DNA from: Paramacrobiotus metropolitanus
Taxonomy: Eukaryota; Tardigrada; Eutardigrada; Parachela; Macrobiotidae
NCBI RefSeq assembly: GCF_019649055.1
Contig: NW_026570225.1
Location: 3,286,001-3,350,000, forward strand
Length of the DNA: 64,000 bases
Direction of reading: 5' to 3'
The notes under the pieces were generated by a model that was not told the origin of the DNA, ran no database searches, and saw nothing but the letters and a program-made list of their open reading frames with translations. Positions within the stretch are counted from its first letter, which is position 1. Each line of letters begins with the position of its first letter. Shown here piece by piece: positions 36,834 through 51,633 of this stretch. The translations under genes and the position numbers were made by a program.

Positions 36834-37770
36834 TGACGTAGAACATCAGTGGGAAGAATTAACAAGAAAATCCGCCCCGGCGATAGGGGATCGAAGCAAT
36901 CAACGCTTGTGGTCAGACATGTTGACTATCAGGAAACTGGAAGCCTTGAGGGAGAACGCCGACGTTATCGCATCTGCTCGCTTGTTGGCTGTCTCCACTA
37001 AGGATGCCAGTGCCTGGTTGTTGGCTTTGCCTGTTGCTAGCCTTGGCACGCTTTTAGACGATACTGGACTACGAGTCGCAGTCGCTTTACGTATGGGAGC
37101 TCCGATTTGTAAGCAGCACAAGTGTCGATGCGGTGAAACAGTTGACGCCCAAGGTTTGCATGGTTTGTCATGTTTAAAAAGTCAGGGGAGATTCAGGCGT
37201 CACGCAAGCCTGAACAGCCTTATTCAGCGCAGCTTGGGATCGGCAAAAGTCCCGACTATTTTGGAGCCTCCTGGACTGTGCAGGTCAAATGGGAAGCGCC
37301 CAGACGGTTTGTCTCTTTTCCCTTGGAAGAACGGTCTTCCTTTGATTTGGGATGTGACGGTGTGCGACACATTTGCTATATCGTACATCGCCGGCTCATC
37401 AGAAACAGCGGGTTCGGCAGCAGAAGACGCGGAAGAACGAAAGAGGCGCAATTACGAGGAATTGACTGATCGTTATTTTTTTTCCAACCGGTGTCCTTGG
37501 AGACTATGGGAAGTTGCGGCGCCAGTACCCGTCAGTTCATAAATGAAGTTGGCCGACGCATAAAAGATCAAACAGGAGAAGTGCGCGCTACCGATTTTTT
37601 GTGGCAGCGTATTAGTGTTGAAATTCAGCGTGGAAATGCCGCTTCTGTCCTCGGAACTGTTGGTTGTTCAAAAGAGCTTGAAGAGTTGTTTTACTTGTTC
37701 TAGCTATTCGATATTTGAGTTTAAGTGTAAATGGCATTTGCTTGTACAAGTTTAAAATAAAGGAATATAT
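36834..37770 (+). mobile_element. 5'-truncated non-LTR retrotransposon fragment
   Basis: A 937-base insertion flanked by identical 13-base copies of AACTACGGTCTTT (36821-36833 and 37771-37783). It carries the C-terminal end of a reverse transcriptase polyprotein from its first bases (HQWEELTRKSAPAIGDRS). A CCHC knuckle (CRCGETVDAQGLHGLSC) follows, then RRHASLNSLI and KRPDGLSLFP and WDVTVCDT, the arrangement of a restriction-like endonuclease domain. A +1 or -2 frame break in the run of eight T at about 37476-37483 moves the last part (ETMGSCGASTRQFINEVGRR to QRGNAASVLGT) to another frame. There is no promoter or RT domain, so it is dead on arrival. The AATAAA-bearing 3' end abuts the duplicated site. 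It is in the sense direction between UTP25 and ARPC3. Confidence 0.85.
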
Positions 37771-37942
37771 AACTACGGTCTTTAGTACGCCTCCGATGAT
37801 TGTTGTTATTATGAATTTGTTCATTTATTGACAAATCAAGAGTGGATCAGACAATAAATTATTTTTTAGAGTTTTCTGTCGAATGTTTATTTGTTTTTAA
37901 GTTTACGACTCTTTTTTTGTTTGGATCACAATTTTTCGAAGA

Positions 37943-39238
37943 ATGCCAGTAAGGTTTGCCCGTGATTTGCAAGAGAAATGTTGTTTGACGCAATTTTTTG
38001 TTACTTTTTACAGGCTTACCATTCGCAACTTTCAAGTCCTCAAAAAATCGGGAACATGGCATTACTGCCACTCAAAACTAGTTACAAAGGTCCAGCTCCA
38101 AAAATGGTTGCAGAGGGTAAGGATGTTTAGAAAAGTCTTCATCAACTGGCTTCGACATGCAGGTGGTATTAGTGGTAATACCAGGACATCGTAGCACTGC
38201 CAAACGATCCTGCAGTATATGTATATATTAAAGGTTTGAAGTTTGAACCAATTCAAGTGTTTAACGCGCAAAAGGTTTGTGATTTTCTTTAGTAATAATT
38301 TTATAATTTTAACTATAATATAAACGTTTATGACTTTACGATTTTATCGGTCATCTGAATGTTTCTATTGTGACAGGGGATGCTATGGACATCATCGATG
38401 AGGCGTTATATTATTACAAGGCCAACGTTTTTTTCAGGAACTACGAAATCAAAGTACGTTCTTGTGAAGAATGGTGCAGTAGTATTAGTAATAATAATAA
38501 TGGTCTAGCATCAAACATTTTGATGTGTGGAACGGTGCACAAGAAATAAAAACTTCATAATTAGAATAATTATGATTGCAGTCCGAAGCCGATCGTGCCT
38601 TGATATACGTGACACTATACATTAGCGATTGCTTGAAAAAGTTGCAAAAGGTATGGACGTGCTATTGTCTTTTATGTTTTAAAAGCTCTTAACCACGGGG
38701 GAATTTATTTGTGCTAATTGCAGTGCGCTAACCGGGCAGCGGCAACGAAAGAATTGAACACGCTGGCCTTATCCAGCTATCCACTGCCTGGTGAAGTGGG
38801 TTTTCCTCTGTCTTCCATGTATGCGAAACCGAAAGATCGAGCAGAAGAAGGTATTAGAAATGAAACCAGTTCTAATGCGTAGGAGTGCCGATGCTGCTTC
38901 CGTGTAGAAAAATGGCAGCTTGAGTGGTGATTATATTAAGAGCAAAATTCAGCTACGAGTACTGGTTGCTGTAGAAGTACTTCCCTTAGCTGTTTGCGAC
39001 AGATAACATGCGAGCCTACTTTCAACAACTCAGACAAGAAACTGGAATGCGATTACTGGAGAAAGCGATTGATCCTGCAACGGATAAGCCCAGCAAGGTT
39101 GGCGCGAACATTATTTTCAGTGCGAAGTATGCTAATATTCTTTATATATCCACTAACTTGGAATATTTTTGGCAGTGGTGGCTGTGTTTTGCAAAAAGGA
39201 AATTTATGGATAAAAGTATGCAAGTGCCTGGTCAGTAA
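37943..39238 (+). CDS. ARPC3: Arp2/3 complex subunit 3 (p21-Arc)
   Basis: Seven coding exons: 37943-37948, 38014-38116, 38377-38453, 38582-38650, 38724-38850, 39003-39097, 39176-39238; 179 residues, against 178 in human. The first coding exon is only ATGCCA, then [19 protein letters not shown]. Strong matches are [57 protein letters not shown], and the terminal [15 protein letters not shown] with a final PGQ. It is a structural subunit of the actin-nucleating Arp2/3 complex at the cell cortex. The last intron (39098-39175) is 78 bases and has no stop in frame, so its retention would insert 26 residues. Confidence 0.97.
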
Positions 39239-40023
39239 AGTGTTCCTCCACAACTCCTGTTTCCCACCAGCGTTTCGAAAGCTGATCATTTAGCGGTTTT
39301 TTTCTAATACGTGTTGTTGTTTTCTGATATATGTTGCCAGAAGCTATATCGTATCACTCGTATGTCCCATGTTGTTCACGAGTGCCTACGATTGTTTTGG
39401 CGTTTGAAATTTCGATAAAATGTGAAAATGGGCTTTTATAAGTTTTGCAAGCCATATCAAGGGACCCACAAACGTCGGCATTAGGAGAAGCCGTAATAAG
39501 CAGCTTTTAATGAACATGTTTCCTTTTAAAAGTTCCGAAAGTAGACCTACGAACGGTCACCGACTCACCGGCGTACCATGCAGCGTAAAATGATTAAAAC
39601 GTTGAACAAACGAGCATACAGAGTATTGTACATCATTCTTACAGTTGTCAGTGAGGTATGGCGTACAGTACTAAAAAGTAAAAACTGGAAAGTTTCGATT
39701 ATCATGTGAAATATATTACCTACTTACTGTATCTCTATCTCATAAGTTATTATTTTGATATTTATGTTGTACGACAATCTGTAACGAACATCCATAAACG
39801 AGGGCAAAACCACAAACCATAAAAACTTTATCAGCATATAGATATTACAAAATAATGTACACAATAGTTGCGCCAACGAAGGCCAGAAATTACTAGAAAA
39901 TAGTAATTCAACTTGTCGAATGCCCTCATCTGTTCACAACCAGATAATTGTCGGAACAGTTCACTACTTCAAACATCACAGGAAGATGCACTGAAAGCAG
40001 TAATTTTGATTCCCGACCACTGA
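39239..40023. other. Tail-to-tail spacer, ARPC3 and GTPBP6
   Basis: About 785 AT-rich bases that hold two 3' UTRs. I see no gene, repeat or RNA. Confidence 0.5.
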
Positions 40024-42107
40024 CTACAAGGAATCCACGGAGTCTTCCCGGGAAGGAGGCGTATAATGACGGCTGCGTACTTGAATTTTTCGAAATTCAT
40101 GAACAAATCTGGCAAACACCTCAGGAGTAACCGTGCAGTGTACAATCAAATATTCTGAGTCGGAAGGATCAGCTTCGACGCGGTAAATATCTGCTTCTCT
40201 ATATAACCAGCTAAGAACAGCCGAAAAGATTACAATTTCGTAAAGCCGTATTATTTGAGCCCATGACACTGTGCATGCCGATCATATTGCTGTGTATGCC
40301 GTTAAAATTATACCATGCACTCAGAGCCAACGAAACAACGATTTACCTCAGTTCTTTCCCATTTTGTGGAATCCGGAAAACTTTCTCAGACAGGTCAGCA
40401 TTTTTCATGACTGCTTCTTCGACTCTCTGCCTCAGTTCAAAGATCCCAATATTTTGTGTAGCAGACACAAAAATAGCATTGGGATCTGCATCAACTTTGT
40501 CAGATGACCACGATTCTCTAAAACAAAAAAAACCAAACGATAAGAGCCAAGTGAATAACAACCCCATTTAGCGATAACATCTATACATGTACAAAAATAC
40601 AGTCAGGTTAGGCCAGTAAAACGTAAACCCAATGCGATCGCATTCCCGATTATAAAGCTAAAAATCAGACGGCCGCAAATTATAAAAGAGGTTTCACTTT
40701 ACTTCGGTATTTTGTCGCATTTATTGCAAACTTCAATAGCATTTTCTAGAAGTTTTTCTGGTAAGTTGAGATCCTTAAGTTGGTTAAGGACAGTCGCTTT
40801 CTGAGATTTAGCATCCGGATGACTGATATCTCTCACATGCACCACAACATCCGCCAGGGCCACTTCCTCTAATACCGCCCCAAAAGACGCTATCAGCAAA
40901 GTGGGAATATCGGAAATGAACCCGATGGTGTCCGCGTAAAGAACTTTCACGTTATTGGGTAACACTCCGCCATGCGTGGTGACATCTAAAGTGGCGAACA
41001 GTTTATCTTCCGGTATTAAACGATTGTCCTGCGTTAGAGCTTTTATCAGGGAGGTTTTGCCGCCATTCGTGTATCCCACTACTGCAATGGTAGGGGTTTG
41101 GCTTCGCATCCGGTTTTCCCTAATTCGTCGACGATTTTCTTTAACCTTTTCCAAAGCCCCCCGCAATTTGCCTTCCTGATTCTATACACGTACAGGGACA
41201 CTTCACACGTCACGGTCATCTTTCGTAGCAATACTCAATAAAAGTACATTTTCCCTGTGCGGAGTGCGCCATCATCGATTATTTTAATATTAAGATAACG
41301 ACGTACCCGTATGATTTTATTCTGCGCTTCCCTCCAGCTTTCTCCACTGCTTCCGCCTCCACTAGAACCACGCACAGGCAAACCGGCTGTCACACTGGGA
41401 TCACTCCAACCCATAAGACAATGGCGCACGTACGGCAGCTCGGCCAGGGCCACCTGCAGTTTGGCCTCGCGGGTTTTGGCATGCGTCCGGAATATCTCCA
41501 GCACAATGCGATAACGGTCATAAATGGGTAGTTGAAAAGCTTCCCTCATCGCTCGCAGCTGCTTGGCTTTAAGAATATTAATTCCGAAAAAAATTCCCGA
41601 AACCGCGGGGGAATTTCGCACCGCTTGCTCCAGCTTCTCGAAGTTACCACTGCCAAAGACGTAGGAGCTGTCGTATGAGCCCACGTTCAAGGTAATCGTG
41701 TCTTCGACCGTCCATCCCAGGGTAGAAAGCAGTGTTTTGTTCTCGTCCATCTGCAGTTCCAGCGTGGTTAGCTCATTTCGACGATTTTTATCTCGACTGA
41801 ATTTTGTTAGCCTAGGCTGCACCAAAAACAGGCGCTGCTGGGTTCCGGGAATCCGCATGAATTCCCGCGCGTGCGCATAATCCTGATCCAATTCCAGAGG
41901 CAGTGCATCGTCATTATTCGGTTTCGCCTGGGATTTCGGGGCCGATGGGAGAGCACGCGCAGATCGTTGGGAAAAATGGGAAGAATATCGTACACCATGC
42001 GACGCAAAAACAGCGGGGCCAACCGGTCTTAATGTTTTACAAATAAAACCAGAAACGATAGCGGCTGCGCCAAATTGGTGTGCGCTGCTTCGAAATTTCA
42101 GCAGCAT
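40024..42107 (-). CDS. GTPBP6: HflX-family GTPase, GTPBP6 (mitochondrial)
   Basis: Four exons on the minus strand: 42107-41307, 41181-40703, 40517-40347, 40210-40024; about 545 residues. The first 50 residues are basic, free of acidic residues and Ser/Ala-rich, fitting a mitochondrial presequence. The HflX N-terminal domain holds YVFGSGNFEKLEQAV and RYRIVLEIFRTHAKTREAKLQVALAELPY (here given in two parts: RYRIVLEIFRTHAKT, then REAKLQVALAELPY). The glycine-rich GGGSSGESWREA linker follows, then the G domain: VVGYTNGGKTSLIKAL (G1), ATLDVT, YADTIGFIS (G3) and CNKCD (G4). The C-terminal part has WLYREADIYRVE. The family splits and recycles ribosomes; GTPBP6 does so for mitoribosomes. It starts 627 bases from divergent TSEN54. 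Confidence 0.93.
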
Positions 42108-42733
42108 CGTGTTGTTGTCTGGAATAAACTTACGAATAAATAATCAAATTCAACCCCGTATGATCAGGTCAGGCATGGGAATGGCACTAGGCCACTAGCC
42201 AATACCTACTTTCATCACCTTGAAATCCTCTCTTTAAACCTTGAAATTAACTGGCGGTCCGGTCCGATGGGATACGGGATGCCAGAAGAAAAGCACAAGA
42301 CAAACCAGCGGTAAGGGAGTTACATTTTCATAAAATGAGTTCGTTTCATAAAATTTATTTCTTCGACAATTTACTGAGCAAATTAACTATAAGGTTATTT
42401 ACAAGTTAGTAGAAAAAGTACTTATTAGTCAGTATCCAAATGAAAATGAGTAAACATTTGTAATGTGTAGTAAACACTAAACCGCAAACAACATCCAAAA
42501 CTGCTGTTCTCGCGCATTGTTGCGAAAATCGGGATGAAAGCTCAAACTACGTAGCTCGTGGATGCGGTGGTCGCCAACACCGCAGCAAAATGTAAATACA
42601 TCTTTTTCCCAAGTAGATAACTGTAATTTCCCAAGAAATTGCGTTTGAGTTGGATAATAATTTGTAATTTTGTACTGTCATGAAACCTGGTGTAGTTCTT
42701 AACCTTTTTAGACCAAAATAGAAGAATTGGGAC
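42108..42733. promoter_or_regulatory. Head-to-head promoter region, GTPBP6/TSEN54
   Basis: 626 bases between two divergent starts. It must hold both 5' UTRs and promoters. No TATA box or known site is evident. A single shared promoter is inference only. Confidence 0.4.
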
Positions 42734-44275
42734 ATGCATGGAAGCTTTCTGACAGTCAGTCCTTACCAAAGCTCTCGCGTCAAGATCTGGGAATCTCGCC
42801 TAATAAATGCCAAACCCGAAACCATAATGTGGAGTTCTCGTGATGATGCAGTCGATGCTTCTGAAACTGTTTGCAGCTTACTTCAATCGTACGTAAACTT
42901 TACCAAGCAAACTTTCTCATGGACTGTTTTCGTTTTAATTGCGCGAACAAAACTTTTGATAGGGGTGAGGATATGACGAAGCTGAAGACAAATCATTTAT
43001 CGACTGAATTGCTGAAGCTTCCGCGATTTGGAGCGAAATTGAATTCCGCTCCGAAGGATTCCAAAAGACTGCAACAACGACTGGATAAAATATATAGATG
43101 CAAGGAGAAAGCATTCCGGCATCCACGATATCGTGAAGTTTCATTTGAGAAGAGGTACGGTCTCGCGTCGCCTTATCAACGTTTCTCATTTTCAGTATCA
43201 CGGTTCTCCAATTTCAAATTGTTGTTTTCTGGAGCGGCTGTCGTATCTTATTTTTAGTGATGAAACGCGGTACGCGGATGCTGGCAAAGTTGGCGTGTTA
43301 AATACAGCTGATATGACAGTACGCGTGGAAAAATTCCGTGGTTCGTTTAGTCAGTTTTTCGGTGTTAATCGTTTCGACGCAATTTCTGGATCCCAGTACA
43401 CATTGCTCACCCCATTAGAGGCCTTTTTTCTCGCCGATATGGTAATGCAAATCATTTAATAGCTTGCTTTGTGTTTTTCAGTCTTCGTGTTCTGATGACA
43501 GTTTGTTGCACAGGGCATTTTGGAAATCTGCGTTTCCGATTCGTCAGGCGAAACAACAAACCAGCCGACAACACTCAGCATTGAAGATCTACGTGCCATG
43601 TTCGAGAAGCATGTTTCATGTTTTGCGGAACGGTACGGAATATTTTCAGAGATACATCGCACCACTCAGCTTTGTCTTCGTCCGTACGGCGATCTGAAAT
43701 GGAGCAAGGATTGTAACAAACGAACTGCTAAACAAAAATCATGGAGTCAGGGATGTGTGTTGGATGTTGAGTGTAAAACTCAACCGGAAGTATCTCAGTG
43801 TCTGTTACCATCGCCCTACATAGAGGAGTCATCTGCCTGCGGTAGCGCATCGACTGAGTGGTGTCACGGCAGTCACGCTGCATCTTCTAAACCGGAACTA
43901 TCTCTCGAACCTGCCGCTTCGCTCGAGATCCCTCCTTTATTCGAACAACATAATTGGAGGAATATAAATTATGCCACTGCTGTGGAAGATGCGCGGCTTC
44001 CAGCAGGATCCATTCCGTCATCTTTCGATCTGGCGTTCACTGCGTTTGGGAAGAGCGAGCATGCCGGTTCCATGCATTCAGTGTTCGATGTTGCTGTAAC
44101 AGACTATCATAAAACGATACCTTTAGCCGACCTGTTCGCCGCTGTGCGCGGAAGAAGTAATCCTGATCTGCCTCTTTACGTTGCGCGCAGCGACTGCAGC
44201 AGTTCAAGTGGTTTTGCTGTTTTAAAGGCTGATATTCCCAGTGTAGTTTATGAAGACAGAAAAGTCTCGCAGTAA
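42734..44275 (+). CDS. TSEN54: tRNA-splicing endonuclease subunit TSEN54-like
   Basis: Four exons (42734-42888, 42963-43154, 43258-43441, 43514-44275) give 430 residues. Order along the protein fits TSEN54: a basic N-terminal stretch (KLPRFGAKLNSAPKDSKRL), a beta-rich segment, then TPLEAFFLADMGILEICVSD matching the P-E-E-A-L-Y-L-L-E region, LSIEDLRAMF, and an FAERYGIFSEIHRTTQ helix matching the Q-V-F-S-H-L-K-R-L-G-Y segment. After a Ser/Glu-rich linker, the C-terminal domain (SSFDLAFTAF to SGFAVLKADIPSV) matches the family end. TSEN54 is the structural partner of the SEN2/SEN34 nucleases that cut introns from pre-tRNA. Similarity is by eye and moderate; the start could also be the in-frame ATG near 42826. 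Confidence 0.72.
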
Positions 44276-44629
44276 CTGTGTTATTATTATGTGTGGTCAG
44301 TGTGGATAATGGATTTATAGAAATTTTCATGCCCATCACGCTTCAAGAATAAAATCAGAATTTTTGCTAGAATGTTACTTGGCTGAGTAAATTTTGCTCA
44401 GAATGACCGAAAGAGAACAGATTTAGAGTGTTTAATTAACTGATCTTGAACTTGTCCATACAATAACCAGCATGCTAACATGGATATTCTCTAGAAGGTC
44501 ATACTAGAAGGATACTGTAGGGTTGTGCCCAGTTCTCTGTGACCTTAATCAAACCGAATTTACGATTTGCACGTGTTCGTCTTTTTGAAAACTTTCGTCC
44601 AGCCACATCAGTTCTCAGTTTTCGAATCA
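44276..44629. other. Spacer, TSEN54 to CFAP144
   Basis: 354 bases that hold the TSEN54 3' end (an AATAAA near 44349) and the 5' region of the next gene. Nothing else is seen. Confidence 0.5.
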
Positions 44630-45544
44630 ATGGCGACCAAACGGGAAAAAATCCCGCTGACCCCACTACAAATCGATCAGCAGCTAATAGAACGAGTTAA
44701 ACGGTTGGAACCTGACAAGGACATCATAGCTAGAGAATTTCATGACCGTCCACCGCTTCCACGAGGTTAACTATATGCAATAACAATGTCTCGTGAACAA
44801 TTGTAAGCATGCACTGCTTTTCACACTCTTTAGAAAGGGCTATTACAAGAAAACCCATGTCTGACCATGATTATGTGGACGACATCGACCCACCTGGTAC
44901 TAACTGCATACTAAAATTTTAATCAACGTGATATTTACTAAACTCTCCGGGAAGGTAAGTATCTAAGCGATTGTTTTGCGTATTAACTAACTGCATTATC
45001 TGTCAACAAGTGTATGTACTTCATTTATGGAGAATGTAGATAGGTACATACGTAACTATTGCCTATTCTACTGCAAAAAGTAAGTATTGATTTCTCAAGA
45101 ATATTAAAATATAACCATTGGAAAAGATTTTCATTTTTGCCAATTCGTTTAGAAAGGTTGCTTGCATTGTTACGCGAGCAGTTAAAGGCGCCCTACGAAC
45201 GTCTTGAACTTCCTCTAACTACCGCTCAAGAAATTGGGTTTTATGCCACAACAAATTTGGTATGGCCTTCTTAAGCTTCTTCAAAAACATATATGATACT
45301 TTGCCATTAATTTTTACCGTCCGTACGCCATATTTAATTATAGTACGTCAAGTTTAATTAGCCGATCCAAGTTATCGTATTTATAGCCTGTCGTACACCA
45401 TAAATACTGTTAACTGCATGTCTGCAGGTCAACACTGACGGGCGAGACGAACAATTAAATTTTCCTCGGAATGGCACGGAAATCACCATTATTCCAGATT
45501 TGTATGCCAAAGACAAAACAAGGACTTCTTCAAAAAAACCATAA
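44630..45544 (+). CDS. CFAP144/FAM183-like ciliary protein
   Basis: Four exons (44630-44765, 44834-44896, 45153-45259, 45428-45544) give 140 residues, against 134 in human FAM183A. The C-terminal region carries the family pattern: APYERLELPLTTAQEIGFY, then an Asn-rich turn (TNLVNTDGRDEQLNFPRN), then EITIIPDLYAKDK. In vertebrates this is Q-E-I-G-W, a D-E-R/N-H-F block and N-D-I-T-L-Y-K-A-K. CFAP144 is a microtubule inner protein of motile axonemes, so expression in sperm would be expected (inference). The N-terminus (EKIPLTPLQIDQQLIER) has only weak similarity. All phases agree across introns. Confidence 0.65.
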
Positions 45545-46296
45545 AGAAATCATGTTACTACGCAGTCCCCATTAAAAGCTTCGGATTCGTAATATGTAGT
45601 AATACTGTAGTAGAAGCGGATATCCAGTGAAATTGGAAATTTCGTGCTTATCGTACGCAGTTGCACTGCATTTGTATACCGAAAAACTGGTCCGCGCCAA
45701 GACTATTGTACAGGTTGCGAAAGCCTGCGATTTCTTCTATTCGCAAAATATGTTTTATCACAGATTCTTGTGAGCGCATTATCGACAAATAAAATGAGAC
45801 TTTTGGCTGCAGTAGTAGTGACTGAATTCTACAGAAGCTTTACTGGACTTCGAGACTTTTCACATGGACTTGACATATCATGTGAACGCACTTTTCGGTG
45901 CGGGTGTCCCCGCTGACGAGTCAGAAAAAAATAGAGATTTTCATAACAACTCGTGGCCTTACTGATACGGATAATAATGCCGCACAATCCGGCTGTCTCG
46001 ATAAATAATTTGTTTGCGTGGTGGAGAATACGGCGGTGGAATTGCTTGCGCCGGTTGGTGTAGCGAATCCCCTGCTCCGGCCAACAACCTACAACCAATA
46101 TCGTTGATAAACTGATCATGACAAGTGCATACCGCATGAACTGTCATCCAACTCCCAAAACGTACCAAAGAAAGCAGCGAGCTACTGCAAAATGGCCATT
46201 CTTCCAGCGATAAGCGCTATCTTTTCAGCAGTCTGAGGAAAAAGTGGGTAAAGATAAGAAGTCATCTGACGGTGAATACGGCTGCCATATGCATAC
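45545..46296. other. Spacer upstream of cathepsin L1
   Basis: About 750 bases. On the minus strand an ATG at about 46137 opens a hydrophobic leader (MRYALVMISLSTILVVGC). A second minus frame, one base off, runs on through a Pro-rich stretch (AQAIPPPYSPPRKQII) to a stop at 45959. Together they look like a short secreted peptide broken by a frameshift, but this could be chance. No other feature is seen. Confidence 0.25.
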
Positions 46297-46306
46297 CATA
46301 TTTAAA
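46297..46306 (+). promoter_or_regulatory. TATA-like box of cathepsin L1
   Basis: CATATTTAAA lies 84-93 bases before the ATG of cathepsin L1, a fitting distance for a TATA box with a 5' UTR of about 60 bases. Confidence 0.5.
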
Positions 46307-46389
46307 CAGCAGATGGAGGCGGATGAAGGTATCAGTTGCATTCTCCACAGTGCAAATAGCAAGTTCCCAGTCTGTAATACTAATCCATA

Positions 46390-47848
<1,459 letters not shown>

Positions 47849-49622
47849 GTCAGCCAATATCATGGTTGCAAATGATCACCTTGCACTGCGATAAAAGATA
47901 TCTGTGATGAACTTCGTTCAATAATGTTGATGTTCGACGAGAAATTGACGTTTAGACTTTCGTGAACGCTTCAGACATATTGCTTCATTAAGTACTTTAA
48001 TGTGGCTCAGGCCAAATCCATCATGATCTTGCGCTTTTTGATTCGCTTTATAATGTGAACGAAAAGTGACGACAATAAAGTTTGTCGGAAAGCAGACCGA
48101 AAGCTGAACCGTTCTAGTTAAATCAAAATGTTGTAGAAATAATCACCAGTATTAGGTTGATCAAAATATCCAAATGTTGGTTGTGCTTATATTAATGCGC
48201 AAGGAAGCAATAGTTCCAAATGTACAGAGTACATACCTGGTATAGTATAGATATGCACTGGTGTGTTTAACAGCGAATTACATTATTATACTGTATACGT
48301 CATGCACTACTTCGCGATCGTTTACTATTGAAGATCTAGAGTTTAATTAATTTTAATCCTTGCCGTTATTATCACTGTCAGAAGGCTTAATAGTGCCCTG
48401 AGATTGTTTGTTCTGGAATGCATTCTTATCGGAAAAGCCTTACCTGGCCAAAAACGAAGATAACCCTCAGCTAGTTACTCGTCCGTAATTATCAGGAGCG
48501 CTGCAATTTGATAATCTGCGTCTCCGGTTATGGTTTTACAGAAATGTACGATTTACAGGCTTGCACAGGGGCTTACTGTATATAAAATTACTATATGCTA
48601 TAAAATTAAAATTACTATAACACGATGTATACAATAATTATGCACTTGCAGCTCCAGATATTCATGAGATGAAAGCTGAAAAGGTCTGACTGAAGATTTC
48701 ATTCTGTTTTGACCATCGCTTCTTGCAGGTGGTAGAACTGCTTAATTCGGAAAGTAAACTCATATTGCAACTAACAATTCATAATTGCTTTACGTAAAAA
48801 TCCATCCACGTTTATACGCGAATGCCACGATACATTAAATTTCTGCGGCACGTTGTCTTATAATATTAAGTATTATTAGGAGTTCAAATATTTACGTATT
48901 TCAGTTTTAACTTTTAAGTGTTGATTGTGCAAGCTGCGCATGCCGCAGTGTTGTAAGTACAGCTAGTGTGGGCTATTTCTACTCACACCGTTGAGCAACT
49001 CGTGCTCGTACGCGTTCTTTTGTGCTTATTATTTATTTGCTGACCTTTCAGTCGATTTCCCATTTTTACTTAATTGTTTTGTGAGTCGCACCGAAACCAT
49101 TACTGGCGGCTAAACAACTCCTAAATTGAATAACGTGGTCATCAAAACAAAAACAATTTTCGGTTTTTTTGTCGACATTTCTGGTTTCTAAGAACTAATT
49201 AAAGCGCATAATGCATAGTAGTTTAATGGTATATAACTGTTAACTGGTTTTAAATTTAACGTAATTGAGCAATTAACATTTCCGTCTGCCTTCGTGCGTT
49301 TCCTATAAACGCAGCTATAAAAATTTTCATAATGTTGGCGCTTCTGTAGGTCAAATGCGTAGTTCATCTATTCCTAAAGTTAAGCATATTTGCACCTCGA
49401 ACACCGACAAGAAAAAGGTTTGACATAACGCAAACCCGCTGCCAGTGTCCTTTGTTCATTTCTTTATCAGAACAAACAGCTGATAACCTAATGAAAGCGC
49501 GGTTATCTAACGGGGCAATGCTACTGGTTGGCGTTGAGGAGCATGTGAGTAGCGTTATAAAGTGCACCTATGAGCATCACATTTCTCTAATCGCAGTGTT
49601 CTTGTTTGCTTCTTTGGTAGGG
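47849..49622. other. Spacer between the two cathepsin L genes
   Basis: About 1.8 kb of AT-rich DNA. AATAAA at 48074-48079 is a likely poly(A) signal for cathepsin L1. No reading frame of interest and no remnant of a third protease were found. Confidence 0.5.
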
Positions 49623-49630
49623 TATATAAG
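49623..49630 (+). promoter_or_regulatory. TATA box of cathepsin L2
   Basis: TATATAAG sits 79-86 bases before the start codon at 49709, in a good position for a core promoter. Confidence 0.65.
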
Positions 49631-49708
49631 CTAGCCAATTCTATAGTTACAGCCTCCCATAAATCATTTTTCTTTTCCAAACTTCAATCGAGGCTCAATC
49701 GGATCACA

Positions 49709-51159
<1,451 letters not shown>

Positions 51160-51633
51160 GCAAATTCTGTGAATTTGAATCGCTCTGTTTATTGCTTTAT
51201 TTTAAAGCTGTATTAAAAACTATGTCCCGGTTTTTGACTTCTTGTTCTTGATAGTTCAGTAAGAAGTGTTATCTGTTTTGCAATCCATCCACCTGTTGAT
51301 CGTACACTTGTTCACGATTAACACGAAGGGGTATTGTACCGTACTCAATAAAATAAAAGCAGGAATCAACCGCTTCCGCTGGATCCGGTGACGCAAATCA
51401 AAACAATACTTAAATGTTGTTACTGTTACAAGTTCCAACTATTTTAAGTGGAGACACTCACTTTACTAGACACTGATAACAGTGCACAGCGGCCGATAGA
51501 CATTTCTTGAATCGTTCACAAAGATTACAAAAACGCCAATATTAATGACGTAAGTTAAAACAGCAGCATTCAAAATCAAACGACTTTCTACATATTGGTA
51601 CTGAGAACAACTAACAGTAATTGATCAGACTGT
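51160..51633. other. Tail-to-tail spacer, cathepsin L2 and CWF19L2
   Basis: 474 bases that hold two 3' UTRs. Nothing else is supported. Confidence 0.5.
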
